Below are positions 49,560 through 59,360 of a DNA stretch of 64,000 bases, piece after piece. The notes below the pieces were generated by a model. It worked only from the letters and a program-made list of their open reading frames with translations, did no database searches and was not told the DNA's origin. The stretch comes from Strigamia acuminata (Eukaryota > Arthropoda > Chilopoda > Geophilomorpha > Linotaeniidae), in NCBI GenBank assembly GCA_949358305.1, contig OX442322.1, forward strand, positions 3,782,001 to 3,846,000, read 5' to 3'. Made by a program: the position numbers and the translations under genes. The first letter of the stretch is position 1; every line of letters begins with the position of its first letter.

Positions 49560-51170
49560 ATGGTCAAGAAGATACCAATTAAAAAGCGGCGAATTGTGAT
49601 TCAGTCGAGTTCTTCGGAGGAAGAAGACACGCCAACAGTCAACCCGACCATCGTAACGGTCCCGGGAGCGCCAAATACTCCTATTGTGCTCGACCAAAAA
49701 GGATGGGACATATTAACCTGGGCCCGAAACAACCCAGACGCTCTCCCAAAGGAAATTCGCCCAAAAACGGCTGTACCCAAAACGGCGATGGAGGTTACCC
49801 AAGAAACCTTCATTATACCAAAAAAGGACAGTTTTTCCAAAAGCCATCCTTTACAGTCGATCCCTAAACCAAGTACGAGTCGAATGAACGATTCGTCGAC
49901 CTCTCATGAGAGAAGTCTGGACGAGATTGTCCAATTAGAGGCGAATCGAAATCCCGAGGGAAATCGCCACCAAGACAACAAACGTAAACAGCGAGAGTAC
50001 GTCCATTACGACTCGCCGCCACCCACGACTTCGCGCGAAGTAGTGTATACCCCAAGATATAATACGGCCAGAGTAAAACGTACGTTTGTGTCCACGAGAG
50101 CCCCCAAACTACAGCCGATGACTGCTCAACAAAGAGCAGCTAATAAGCAAGAAAAGGCACTGCGTCGAAAAGCCGCCTGCGATCGTGACTTAGAATTGGG
50201 AATTCCACACGACAATTTGGAGCTCGCAAAGGGCGAAATACCGTGCCCCTTCTGTTTCGGGGTTGGTTGGATGTCCGGCTCCGGGACAGGGTGCCATTTA
50301 GCATCATGCGGGAATTGTCTCGGATCAAAACGACGATTGAAAATCCAACCCTGGAACCCCAAGTTTGTTTCATTCGTGGTTAAAGGGTTGTTCGATCCAG
50401 TACCCCGAAAATGGGCAACCTGCCACCTTTGTAAAGCTTTACTATCTAACGATGGCAAAGCTGTATACGAGGATCCCGAATTTATGAATTCGCGAAGAAC
50501 GCCCCTTGGTCTTCAAATGGGTTTGGAAAAAATGCCAAGTGTTGTCTGCGTAGATAACGCGACCCAAACGGAAGAAGCCACATTGGTTCCCATGCCAAAT
50601 ATCGCGGAACACGGGATTTCGAACGAATTCTTAATCGAACCCTACCAAGTTCCCCCGAACACCAAGATAGGACAGTTATTCGTTTGGGAGGTCGAATACT
50701 ACTACCCCATCGTAGCTCGACTTGCGATAATAATTTCTCGCCAATTGATTACGGGTCTTCCCGATCAAATAACGGTAGGATACGTGACCAGGATCATGCA
50801 AATGATCTTGAATCCACGTCGCGTTGAGGGCTTCAACATTTTGGAGCACCTTTGGAATCTGCTCGTGGGAAAAATCGCAGCTGAGATGAAAAACCAAATA
50901 TGTGAAGGCTGGATTTTGGTTTTGCCCCCGGTGATTGACATCTACGAAGATCTCAAAAAGATGATCGATGAAGAAGACGGATCGACTGATCAGCCTGAAG
51001 CAGGGGATAAAGCACCCGAGACTCCCATCGCCACGGAAGTTGTTGCGACCACGGCATTCTTCATAGATCGGCAACCGGAACAACCTCTTCCCGCCAAGAA
51101 ACGTGGCAAAGGTTCCTCTTCGAAGGATAGGCAAAAGCCCGCCACGGAGACCGAAAAAGGTCAAGATTAA
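49560..51170 (+). CDS. GyA-1 ORF3: accessory protein with triple CxxC module (536 aa)
   Basis: An intact third gene downstream of pol. Residues 1-25 are basic then Ser/Glu-rich (IVIQSSSSEEED). A motif WDILTWARNNPDALP lies near 50 (matching LNWLSVHPDGLP in GyB-2). The conserved core (about 185-315) reads RAANKQEKALRRK, CDRDLELGIPHDN, CPFCFGVGWMSG, CGNCLGSKRR, QPW, VVKGL, CHLCKALLSNDGKAVYEDPEF. CPFC and CGNC are 17 residues apart, exactly as in GyB. A helical domain (about 375-470) and a basic C-terminus follow. There is no signal peptide or membrane span, so it is not an envelope protein. A nucleic-acid or chromatin role is a guess. Confidence 0.85.
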   Translation: MVKKIPIKKRRIVIQSSSSEEEDTPTVNPTIVTVPGAPNTPIVLDQKGWDILTWARNNPDALPKEIRPKTAVPKTAMEVTQETFIIPKKDSFSKSHPLQSIPKPSTSRMNDSSTSHERSLDEIVQLEANRNPEGNRHQDNKRKQREYVHYDSPPPTTSREVVYTPRYNTARVKRTFVSTRAPKLQPMTAQQRAANKQEKALRRKAACDRDLELGIPHDNLELAKGEIPCPFCFGVGWMSGSGTGCHLASCGNCLGSKRRLKIQPWNPKFVSFVVKGLFDPVPRKWATCHLCKALLSNDGKAVYEDPEFMNSRRTPLGLQMGLEKMPSVVCVDNATQTEEATLVPMPNIAEHGISNEFLIEPYQVPPNTKIGQLFVWEVEYYYPIVARLAIIISRQLITGLPDQITVGYVTRIMQMILNPRRVEGFNILEHLWNLLVGKIAAEMKNQICEGWILVLPPVIDIYEDLKKMIDEEDGSTDQPEAGDKAPETPIATEVVATTAFFIDRQPEQPLPAKKRGKGSSSKDRQKPATETEKGQD

Positions 51171-51534
51171 GCCATGTTCGAATTTAAAAACAATTAACAG
51201 TTTGTTTGTGTGTTCTGTGATAAAAGAATATAATATGTAACCGAAAATTCTTTAACTAAGATTTTTTTGTAAGAAGTACTTCTTCGTTATACGAGAATGA
51301 CTTCATGTTTATTTTTTAATAACCAAATTATTTTTTATAACCGTCTCTGTAAAAGAAAAAATAAAAACAATTTTTGAGCATTCTAAGGATAAGAACCTGT
51401 TTATTAAAAACACTCATGGGCCTTATAAATATTGGAAATAAAATATTTATTAATATGGATGAATTTGACACAAATGATATTCCTAAAGAATAACATAAAA
51501 TATAAGAGTATATGTTTAGTTATTAAGGGGGATG
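51171..51534 (+). other. GyA-1 3' UTR and polypurine tract
   Basis: Non-coding. AAGGGGGATG (51525-51534) directly before the LTR is the polypurine tract, similar to CCGGGGGATG in GyB. Confidence 0.75.
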
Positions 51535-53180
51535 TGTGACAAATTAGCAATAGATGGCGCCACTGGTACTAGCGGCAAATTCAACCTCAAACTTACTATT
51601 TTCCAATAAATAGTTCACAAACATATTATTATGTTTGATACGACCAAATGTGATTCACATCGATAATATAAAGATATATTATCAATACTTAATAAGATAA
51701 AATAGGTGTTACTGTTTTATCACCGATACATGACGAGAAACACGGTTTCGAATGTATTTCCGTTCTGTGTATCCATTTCCTGTCCCCGGTATCCAGTTCC
51801 GGTTTATGCTAAAAGATTAGCATAATCCCAATTCGCATCTCCGTATCCACTTCCTGCGATACGAGATTGGTGGAACTTAATCCCACCAAGTATAAAACTC
51901 CCTGACAACAGGAAGTTAGTCAGTTCTTGATTTCTGGTTATTTGGTATGTTCCGCATGTCAAATAACTGTTTCTTACTCAGGGCATGGGCCTACCGGTCC
52001 ATGCATAGCATGGCTCTGCTGAGCCATGCAACCCCCGTCAACTGAAGGCGAAGTTCGGACTGTTAATGTTTCCGTCAAACGGTCTTGCCGAGGAGAAAGC
52101 CTCCCGCATAAGTATCCTCGTGGTCGGACAATAGAATCACGTGTGATACCAAAGTATTTAGTAACCGTTAGTAGCACTGTTACTGAAAGAGATTGACTCC
52201 ATCACTTGATGGTGCCAAAGCAGTCTGCATGCAAAACATGCAGTTACCGCCAGTAGCACTATGTGTTTGGGAAAGTTATATCTCTTCGGTGATGGTGCCA
52301 AAGCAGTCTACTTATGAGTAGTATCTCGGGTGATTAATTCTGTTGTGCAGAACTGCGGGCTATATCCCCCTGAATACCAGTGCCGTCTCTCACCGCACTG
52401 TTATTTAGGGCACGCGCGATACTGTTCTGCTCAGCAAGGCGAACTTTGACGGCAATTGTGTGTTGCGATGTTTAACCTTTATTATATCCTGTAGTTGATA
52501 ATAAACCTTAATTGTTTAAACTTGGCAACAAGTTAACAACCGAAGTAAGTCACGAGACTTATTTCATTGTACGACGAATCAAATTCGTAACAATAAATTG
52601 AATACAATTTATTGAGTTAATTTATTAAACTCACAACTTCGCGAATTAAATATAATTCGCAAGCGGAACCTTGGCGAATAAATGACTTCATTTATTCATT
52701 ACCAATTTCCAACCCTAGTTGTGGCGGTGCACATGAGTCAACCGCACCTCTCGGATCGAGCCAGACAGCATTACACGGACCATTACACGATACGAACCAG
52801 GAACGCGAAGGAACCAGTTCCACGATTACGAAGCGCCAACGGAAGCCGCGAGGACACGGCCAGCCCGGCTATCTGATGACATCTATACTCGGTCGAGCGG
52901 GCGTTTTGCCGTTCCCGAACCCCGGATCACCAATAACCGTAATCATATTATTTTAGGGCTGTTTTACAGCCAATTCATGTATAGTTTAACTTGTACTTAA
53001 CTTGCCAAATGTCGGCATTAGAATTTGTATAACTTTTAGATTTGATTCTATTGTTTGACAACAATAAATGTAGTGTTTTGAGAAACTTGTTGTCTTTATT
53101 TTATCTCGTATTATTCACTATTTCACGCGACTTATACCCGGTACTATCATGCGATAGGAGTTGTGGTCGTCACCGTCACA
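51535..53180 (+). repeat. GyA-1 3' LTR
   Basis: 1646 bp, near-identical to the 5' LTR, ending GTCACA and followed by the AAGT target duplication. Confidence 0.95.
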
Positions 53181-53184
53181 AAGT

Positions 53185-53834
53185 CTTGTAAAATAAATGT
53201 ACTCACATGTGATAATGTTATATTATCACATATTAACCAATGTGAAACCAATGTCTGGGTTTCACAATCCAAGCTGTGTTCAAATGTAGTTGAATCCTAA
53301 ATGTAATGTCCAAAACTGTTAGTTTTCCATGCCTGGAAAATAGGTGAAGTTGGTCCAATCTGGGCCTATTTTCATGAAGGTATAATGAGGTGTTTTAGCA
53401 GAAGAAAAACACACGTACACGGTTGCAAACTAAAACAGAATGAATGACTTTTATTCTGGTGACGTCATTGAAATTACACACAGTACAAATCTTATGACAA
53501 AACGAAAAAGATAATAAATAAAGATACAATCTCTCACCACGATGATGTCATTGCTTTGACATCATCACCACAGACTAACACGTTACGAGAACGTTAACAC
53601 ATTGCGTGTGGCGCCCTCGTACCGCATACAAGCAACAACACTATAACATTTTACATCAAATAAGCCGAAATTCATCCAGTTTATACAATAAACGATCAAC
53701 ATATATCAAACCATTTACTGATACAAATATGCTTTCACAATTTCGACTTAAGACTCTAAATTCTCGTATTTAAACAATGTTATACAATTCAATTATCAGA
53801 TTTTAACGTCTAACAATTATCTCTTTATGTAACA
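53185..53834 (-). repeat. Cop-2 3' LTR, part 2
   Basis: Matches 58438-59087 of the right LTR and ends TGTAACA (plus strand). On the minus strand TAAGGAGGTGAT (53835-53846) precedes it as polypurine tract. Confidence 0.92.
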
Positions 53835-53901
53835 ATCACCTCCTTAAATGTTACACGTTATATCTTGATTCAAACATCCAACATATCTGCACACAAGTCT
53901 T

Positions 53902-56900
53902 TTAACCGGTCCTGAGGCAGCCACTTTGTATCGATGACAACGAATCCGAATACACTATTGGCATATTAATATAATCAAAAAGCACACAACTTTCGAATAT
54001 GCTGGATAGCCAATATCCTTCCTGGACGGCGTGAACTAGCGCCAAATATTCCGCTTCCATAGTACTGCACGCCACGGAACTTTGTTTCCGACAACCCCAA
54101 CTAATGAGGGCGTCGCCCATAAACAATGCAAACCCCCCAAAACTTTTGCAGTGATGGAGATCCGTCGCCCAGGAAGCATCGGTGTAAATGCGCAAATCCG
54201 TATTAACGCATTTCGATAAATTAACACAATAATTTTTCGTATTCACAACGTATTGAGCAATTTGTACAAGAGCCTTGACGTGTTTCTGAGTGTAGCTTGT
54301 GTTAAATTGGGACATGTATATTGTGGAATATAAGATGTCCGGCCTTGTCCTGGACGCGAGAAACATCAAACTCCCGACCAGCGATCGATATGGAAAGTCT
54401 GAGTTTGGGTCAACTTCTTTAACATTGTGATTAAACGTTGACCCGGCTGCAATGGGAACTCTCACTTTAGTATTTTCAGTCAAGTTGAATTTCACAGCCA
54501 ACTTATCTATGAAATGCTTCTGGTGGAGGCATACCTTCCCATTCTCACGATAAAATTTCACACCTAGCAATTTTGTGATCCGACCCAAGTTCACAATGTT
54601 GAATTTTTGTTTAATGAGGTCAATTAGGGCGCTCTGGGTTTCCACATCTTTTGCAAACAAAATCATGTCGTCCACGTATATCAAGAGGACGGCATTGCGA
54701 TCAAAAGTGTAAACGCAATTGCATCCAATCACTTTGGTGAAACCCAAATCCAGCAGACTGGTATTTAACTCCTCGAACCACATCCTGCCGGATTGGTGTA
54801 ATCCGTACAATGATTTGTACAGGAGCCAAACATTGTCCGTTCCCGGTGTTTTGAATCCTTGCGGGATCTCCATATGTATGGGACAATCTAATTTGCCGTA
54901 AAGGTACGCGCATTTGACGTCCAGATGGACGTCGACCCAGCCACGCAAGATCACCAGTAAACAGAAAAACAGTCGGATTAATGTGAAATTTACGACCGGC
55001 GAGAACACTTCGGTGTAGTCCACACCTTGCGTTTGTCTAAACCCTTGTGCGACTACCCTCGCACGATATCTCACAATATTGCCATCTTCGTCTGGTTTCA
55101 ACTTGTATACCCATTTGTGACCCAAGACCTTGGCCTTTGGTCGTGGCACCTCCTCGTACACTTCTCTTTCTTGTAATGTTTCAATCTCCTCTTCCATCGC
55201 CTCTCTCCATTCTTTAGATTGAGGCGAGGAAGCCGCCTCCTCGTATGTTTTGGGCTGCGTGACAGCACAATACACGCTAATGGGAGGCGTCGTTGCTGTG
55301 AGGACCGTTTCCATTGGTTCCTCATCGGACGATTGCTCAATTGTATTGATGGGCTCCTTCACTGGGGTGAAATCGAATTTTAAAGGATTGTAGAAGATTC
55401 TATTCCCCCTGCAGAAAGCCTCGACTTCTTTCTTTGTCTTCAAAGGCCCTGTGCCATCAGGTGCGTAAAACAGCACATCAATTCTCCCAGCTGTAACACC
55501 TCCTTGCCTGGTCACTTGCTCCCTATCCCACCCATCTGCATCTGTGGTTCGGGTGGCAATTCGAGGTTTCTTAGCTTTTGCCCCACCTTGGACTGGCTGT
55601 GTGGGGATAGGCGCTTGGGCTATTGGTCCCACTTGTGGTGGAACCTGCGCATGGGGTGCTGAAGCTTTACGCATAACGGGGGGCGAACCCGGTGGTGTAG
55701 TGGGTGGCATCGGATCATGGAATTCCTGTTGATACAACCCACTCTCATCCGAATCGTAACCATTTGTATCCAAATCTGGTTGTTGTACATTCATGTCCAC
55801 AGCATTAAAGGACTTCCAGTCCCTGGACTCATCAATGACTAAATGTTTTGTTTCGACTACCTCATTTGTAATTGGATTCCAAACCCTATAACCCCTTGTA
55901 GTGAATGCATACCCCACCAGTATGCCCTTCCATGCTCTTGAGTCGAGTTTGCTAGCTCTTTTGGGTTTGGGAATATGTACGAAACATAACGAGCCAATTG
56001 CACGTAAATGCTTCACTGCCATGCTTCTTTGTCTGAATTTAATGTAAGGAATTTGTCCCTTCGCAAATAAATGTGGATACCTGTTCTTTAAATAAATGTA
56101 GCTGACAGCCAATTCTGCCCACAAAATCCACGGCAAATTTGTATCCTCAATTATTGCGCGCACATTGTTTAATATTGAGCGGTTTAATCGCTCCGCAATG
56201 CCGTTCATTTGTGCTGAGTACGGGTTTGTTCTTTGGGCACCAATGCCCTTTTGTTGCAGAAAAGAATCAAATTCCTTGCTGCAAAACTCCCCACCCCGGT
56301 CCGTTCTGATTTCATGCACCTTTCTATTCGAACGGCGTCCAACGCGCGCCAAGAACGTTTTGAAAATTGGAAAAGCCTCGTCCTTCGTTTTCATAGGATA
56401 AACCCACGAGAATCGCGTTGCATCATCCACAATGCACAACAAATAACGTGCACCACCCAGTGATGTTGTGGGGTTGGGCCCCCACACGTCTATATGCAAC
56501 AATTCAAGCGGTTCCCCACGCTCGCGATCATCTCTAACTTTGTAATTAGCACGGGTTGATTTTGCAATTCTGCATGAATCACACGCAAAATTGTTTAGAT
56601 TTCCCGTGAAATCTAATCCCGTGGTCTCTTCACTTTTCAACAATGTGGCTAGCCCCTGAACATGCATGTGGGCAAAACGCTTATGCCACGTGTCGACAGT
56701 AACTGCAAAACTTTGCACAACAGGTGCAGGTTGTCGGGAAACAATTTCATAACTTGGACTCTTGCTCTGTAATTGCTCAATTCGTTTTACATCTTTCTGT
56801 ACAATCAATGGTGAAACTTGGGTAACATTTTGAGAAACTGAATTCAAATTATTAACAATGGCATTTGTCATATTCTCATTCATTTGAACCTTTCCTTGGA

Positions 56901-58161
56901 CACGATACAATCCATCTGACTGCCTGTTTGCTAACAATAAACACTCCTTGTTATTTTGTAAATACACTCTTAACACACCATTGTATATGTGTTGATTGAA
57001 TCCAGCTTCATCAATTTTCCCACTTGAAATCAAATTGCGTTTGAAACCCTCGACAAAATACACATTTATTAAGTCCACATGGTTGTGGATTCCATTTGCA
57101 ATTGTGCTGATGCATACAGCACCACAGCCAGTAATACTAGCTGTGCCCTGACCCAATTGTAATTTTGTAGGAGGTAATGACTTGAAAGTCTGGAAATATT
57201 CCAATTTCCCGCATACGTGATCTGATGCACCGGAATCCACAAACCATGCGTCCTCATCACATACTTTTTCAATTGAATTGGACACACTTTCCCCCAAAAA
57301 TAATGCATAAAAGGCTCCACGTAAACCCTTGCCTCGTTGGGGCTGTCCGCGCCCTTTGCCACGTCCACGAGTGTTGTCCTGTTGTTTTGTATTTGGCATT
57401 TGACAGTTCCGTGCAATATGTCCCTTTTCGTGGCAATTGTAACATAAAATATTGGAAAAGTTGCTCTTACCTCCTTTGTTGTCTTGTTTCCTCGATCCTT
57501 GTTGATTGTTGGAAGCACTGACACTGAGAGCACTGGATTCCATCGTTGGAGAACTCGTTCCTGTCGTGTATCGACGACGTGCACTCTCGGCAAGCAATGC
57601 CTCGGAAACTTTATCAAAAGTGAAGTCCCCGTCACTCCACTGGTAAATAGCCTGCACTTGATGTTCGTAGACTTTACGAATTCTATTTATTAAAGTGTAG
57701 GCTTTTACTTTGTCGTTCGGCTCTTGTTTTATTGATTTCAATTCGTCCGCTGCCAATTCGACACGTGTGATGAACGTATCGACTTCCTCTTTATCGCCGC
57801 AACGAATCGTGTAAAAATCCTCGAGAATCTTTGCATTTCTCGCGACTGACGTGGGTTCATGTAGCTTTTTCAGGTAATCCCATACCTCTTTCGATGTGTC
57901 CAGCTTTAACAGCGACGGTTTCAGTCTGGTCGCGACGCTGTTGCACAAAATCCCACGTGCACGAGCTTTCCGCTTCTCGTATTTAGCCAAGTCCGTTGCC
58001 GACGTTCCATCCGGCGGCGCTTTAATTGTTTCGTCGTGGAATCCCCACAAATTGAGTTCCTGAAGCAACAATTGAACGTCCACTTTCCACGTCTCGTAGT
58101 TGTTTTTGTCAAGCGGCGCGATTCCTGCCGCCGCCGACGCCGCGCTTCCCTTCGACGCCAT
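53902..58161 (-). CDS. Cop-2 gag-pol polyprotein (C-terminally damaged)
   Basis: A single ORF of 1419 residues starting MASKGSAASAAAG. Gag with UBN2-like region (YETWKVDVQLLLQELNLWG), zinc knuckle CYNCHEKGHIARNC, protease WFVDSGASDHVCG, GAG-pre-integrase and integrase (CDSCRIAKSTR, HIDVWGPNPTTSLGG, RTDRGGEF, MNGIAERLNR), RT (KWVYKLKPDEDGN, active site YVDD) and RNase H (TDASWATDLHHCKSFGG, ACSTMEAEYLALV). It ends abruptly at IQSGCLRTG. Compared with Cop-1, about 45 codons before the C-terminus are missing, and the remaining end lies in another frame. The last RNase H motif is therefore lost. Confidence 0.92.
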   Translation of the reverse strand: MASKGSAASAAAGIAPLDKNNYETWKVDVQLLLQELNLWGFHDETIKAPPDGTSATDLAKYEKRKARARGILCNSVATRLKPSLLKLDTSKEVWDYLKKLHEPTSVARNAKILEDFYTIRCGDKEEVDTFITRVELAADELKSIKQEPNDKVKAYTLINRIRKVYEHQVQAIYQWSDGDFTFDKVSEALLAESARRRYTTGTSSPTMESSALSVSASNNQQGSRKQDNKGGKSNFSNILCYNCHEKGHIARNCQMPNTKQQDNTRGRGKGRGQPQRGKGLRGAFYALFLGESVSNSIEKVCDEDAWFVDSGASDHVCGKLEYFQTFKSLPPTKLQLGQGTASITGCGAVCISTIANGIHNHVDLINVYFVEGFKRNLISSGKIDEAGFNQHIYNGVLRVYLQNNKECLLLANRQSDGLYRVQGKVQMNENMTNAIVNNLNSVSQNVTQVSPLIVQKDVKRIEQLQSKSPSYEIVSRQPAPVVQSFAVTVDTWHKRFAHMHVQGLATLLKSEETTGLDFTGNLNNFACDSCRIAKSTRANYKVRDDRERGEPLELLHIDVWGPNPTTSLGGARYLLCIVDDATRFSWVYPMKTKDEAFPIFKTFLARVGRRSNRKVHEIRTDRGGEFCSKEFDSFLQQKGIGAQRTNPYSAQMNGIAERLNRSILNNVRAIIEDTNLPWILWAELAVSYIYLKNRYPHLFAKGQIPYIKFRQRSMAVKHLRAIGSLCFVHIPKPKRASKLDSRAWKGILVGYAFTTRGYRVWNPITNEVVETKHLVIDESRDWKSFNAVDMNVQQPDLDTNGYDSDESGLYQQEFHDPMPPTTPPGSPPVMRKASAPHAQVPPQVGPIAQAPIPTQPVQGGAKAKKPRIATRTTDADGWDREQVTRQGGVTAGRIDVLFYAPDGTGPLKTKKEVEAFCRGNRIFYNPLKFDFTPVKEPINTIEQSSDEEPMETVLTATTPPISVYCAVTQPKTYEEAASSPQSKEWREAMEEEIETLQEREVYEEVPRPKAKVLGHKWVYKLKPDEDGNIVRYRARVVAQGFRQTQGVDYTEVFSPVVNFTLIRLFFCLLVILRGWVDVHLDVKCAYLYGKLDCPIHMEIPQGFKTPGTDNVWLLYKSLYGLHQSGRMWFEELNTSLLDLGFTKVIGCNCVYTFDRNAVLLIYVDDMILFAKDVETQSALIDLIKQKFNIVNLGRITKLLGVKFYRENGKVCLHQKHFIDKLAVKFNLTENTKVRVPIAAGSTFNHNVKEVDPNSDFPYRSLVGSLMFLASRTRPDILYSTIYMSQFNTSYTQKHVKALVQIAQYVVNTKNYCVNLSKCVNTDLRIYTDASWATDLHHCKSFGGFALFMGDALISWGCRKQSSVACSTMEAEYLALVHAVQEGYWLSSIFESCVLFDYINMPIVYSDSLSSIQSGCLRTG

Positions 58162-58205
58162 TTTTCCGTCGTATCGTCGCTATTTTCCGTCGATATCGAG
58201 TTTTA

Positions 58206-58227
58206 GCAGAACCACCCTCTGCTACCA
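58206..58227 (-). promoter_or_regulatory. Cop-2 primer binding site (initiator Met tRNA type)
   Basis: On the minus strand TGGTAGCAGAGGGTGGTT directly follows the 5' LTR. It agrees, from memory, with the complement of the animal initiator methionine tRNA 3' end except for one base. Confidence 0.75.
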
Positions 58228-59087
58228 TGTAGGACACTCGCCAAAATGTTCATAAACGCAGTGGAAATAATAAAATACCCGATATATGAATGTCCTATCC
58301 AATAAATCGTCAAACGTCGGGCGGCGCGTCGTTAGGCTTTCCGGCGATGCGTATGCTCGGCGTCGTTCGCGTTGTGGAAACGTTCGCTCCTCGGGACGTG
58401 TATTCAACGTGAAATACAACGTAAATAAATATAAAGTCTTGTAAAATAAATGTACTCACATGTGATAATGTTATATTATCACATATTAACCAATGTGAAA
58501 CCAATGTCTGGGTTTCACAATCCAAGCTGTGTTCAAATGTAGTTGAATCCTAAATGTAATGTCCAAAACTGTTAGTTTTCCATGCCTGGAAAATAGGTGA
58601 AGTTGGTCCAATCTGGGCCTATTTTCATGAATGTATAATGAGGTGTTTTAGCAGAAGAAAAACACACGTACACGGTTGCAAACTAAAACAGAATGAATGA
58701 CTTTTATTCTGGTGACGTCATTGAAATTACACACAGTACAAATCTTATGACAAAATGAAAAAGATAATAAATAAAGATACAATCTCTCACCACGATGATG
58801 TCATTGCTTTGACATCATCACCACAGACTAACACGTTACGAGAACGTTAACACATTGCGTGTGGCGCCCTCGTACCGCATACAAGCAACAACACTATAAC
58901 ATTTTACATCAAATAAGCCGAAATTCATCCAGTTTATACAATAAACGATCAACATATATCAAACCATTTACTGATACAAATATGCTTTCACAATTTCGAC
59001 TTAAGACTCTAAATTCTCGTATTTAAACAATGTTATACAATTCAATTATCAGATTTTAACGTCTAACAATTATCTCTTTATGTAACA
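58228..59087 (-). repeat. Cop-2 5' LTR
   Basis: 860 bp, TGTTACATAAAG to GAGTGTCCTACA on the minus strand. It retains the empty GyA-1 target (TATAAAGTCTTG, about 58431-58442). It has perfect hairpins ATGTGATAAT/ATTATCACAT, loop gttat (58460-58484) and GATGATGTCA/TGACATCATC, loop ttgctt (58794-58819). Confidence 0.95.
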
Positions 59088-59092
59088 TTGGA

Positions 59093-59353
59093 CTGGGTTA
59101 CTTTGATTGGTACAGGTGGAGGAATTTCATTTGGCAGAGGAGGGAATTCGAGCCGAAAATCAGTAAAGAGTTCAGGATCTTTCAACTTTTTCTTTGCCCT
59201 TGGATACTGGATGAAATCCTCTTCTGTCGTGACTAATGTTCGGGTCGGAGCGGTCGACTGCGCAATAGGTACATCCACTGTTGACATCAGTGTTGAAGGT
59301 GGGCACAAGCCGTCGACATAATAAAGGCCGCCCTTTTCTTTGGCCTGAAGCAT
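59093..59353 (-). pseudogene. Cop-1 fragment upstream of the Cop-2 insertion
   Basis: The minus frame (KEKGGLYYVDGLCPPSTL ... EIPPPVPIKVTQS) leads into 39773 once Cop-2 and one TTGGA are removed. GGLYYVDG resembles the segment just after protease in Copia (GLYRVQG in Cop-2). Gag and protease of Cop-1 are not in the window. They are cut off where the GyD LTR begins. Confidence 0.7.
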
Positions 59354-59360
59354 TGGATGC

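Larger units (their letters stand above)
39989..53180 (+). mobile_element. GyA-1: intact 13.2-kb Ty3/Gypsy element with ORF3
   Basis: LTRs 39989-41634 and 51535-53180 are both 1646 bp, with two mismatches noticed (TAATCTCAA/TAATCCCAA and TTAGGACTG/TTAGGGCTG). The target duplication AAGT is at 39985-39988 and 53181-53184, and the empty site is preserved in the other Cop-2 LTR near 58434. The layout is LTR, tRNA-Gln primer site, leader, gag, -1 frameshift signal, pol, spacer, ORF3, polypurine tract, LTR. All three genes are open. This is the youngest large insertion in the window and could still be active. Confidence 0.95.
39774..59092 (-). mobile_element. Cop-2: Ty1/Copia element nested in Cop-1
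   Basis: TTGGA at 39774-39778 and 59088-59092 is a 5-bp target duplication, typical of Copia. The right (5') LTR is 58228-59087 (860 bp). The left (3') LTR is 39779-39988 plus 53185-53834, which also sums to 860 bp once GyA-1 and one TSD copy are removed. About three differences between the LTRs were noticed. Its gag-pol is one ORF with a small deletion near the end. Confidence 0.93.

Noticed and set aside
49560-51170. ORF3 as a retroviral envelope gene
   Set aside because: The position after pol fits, but no signal peptide, cleavage site, fusion peptide or membrane span is visible.
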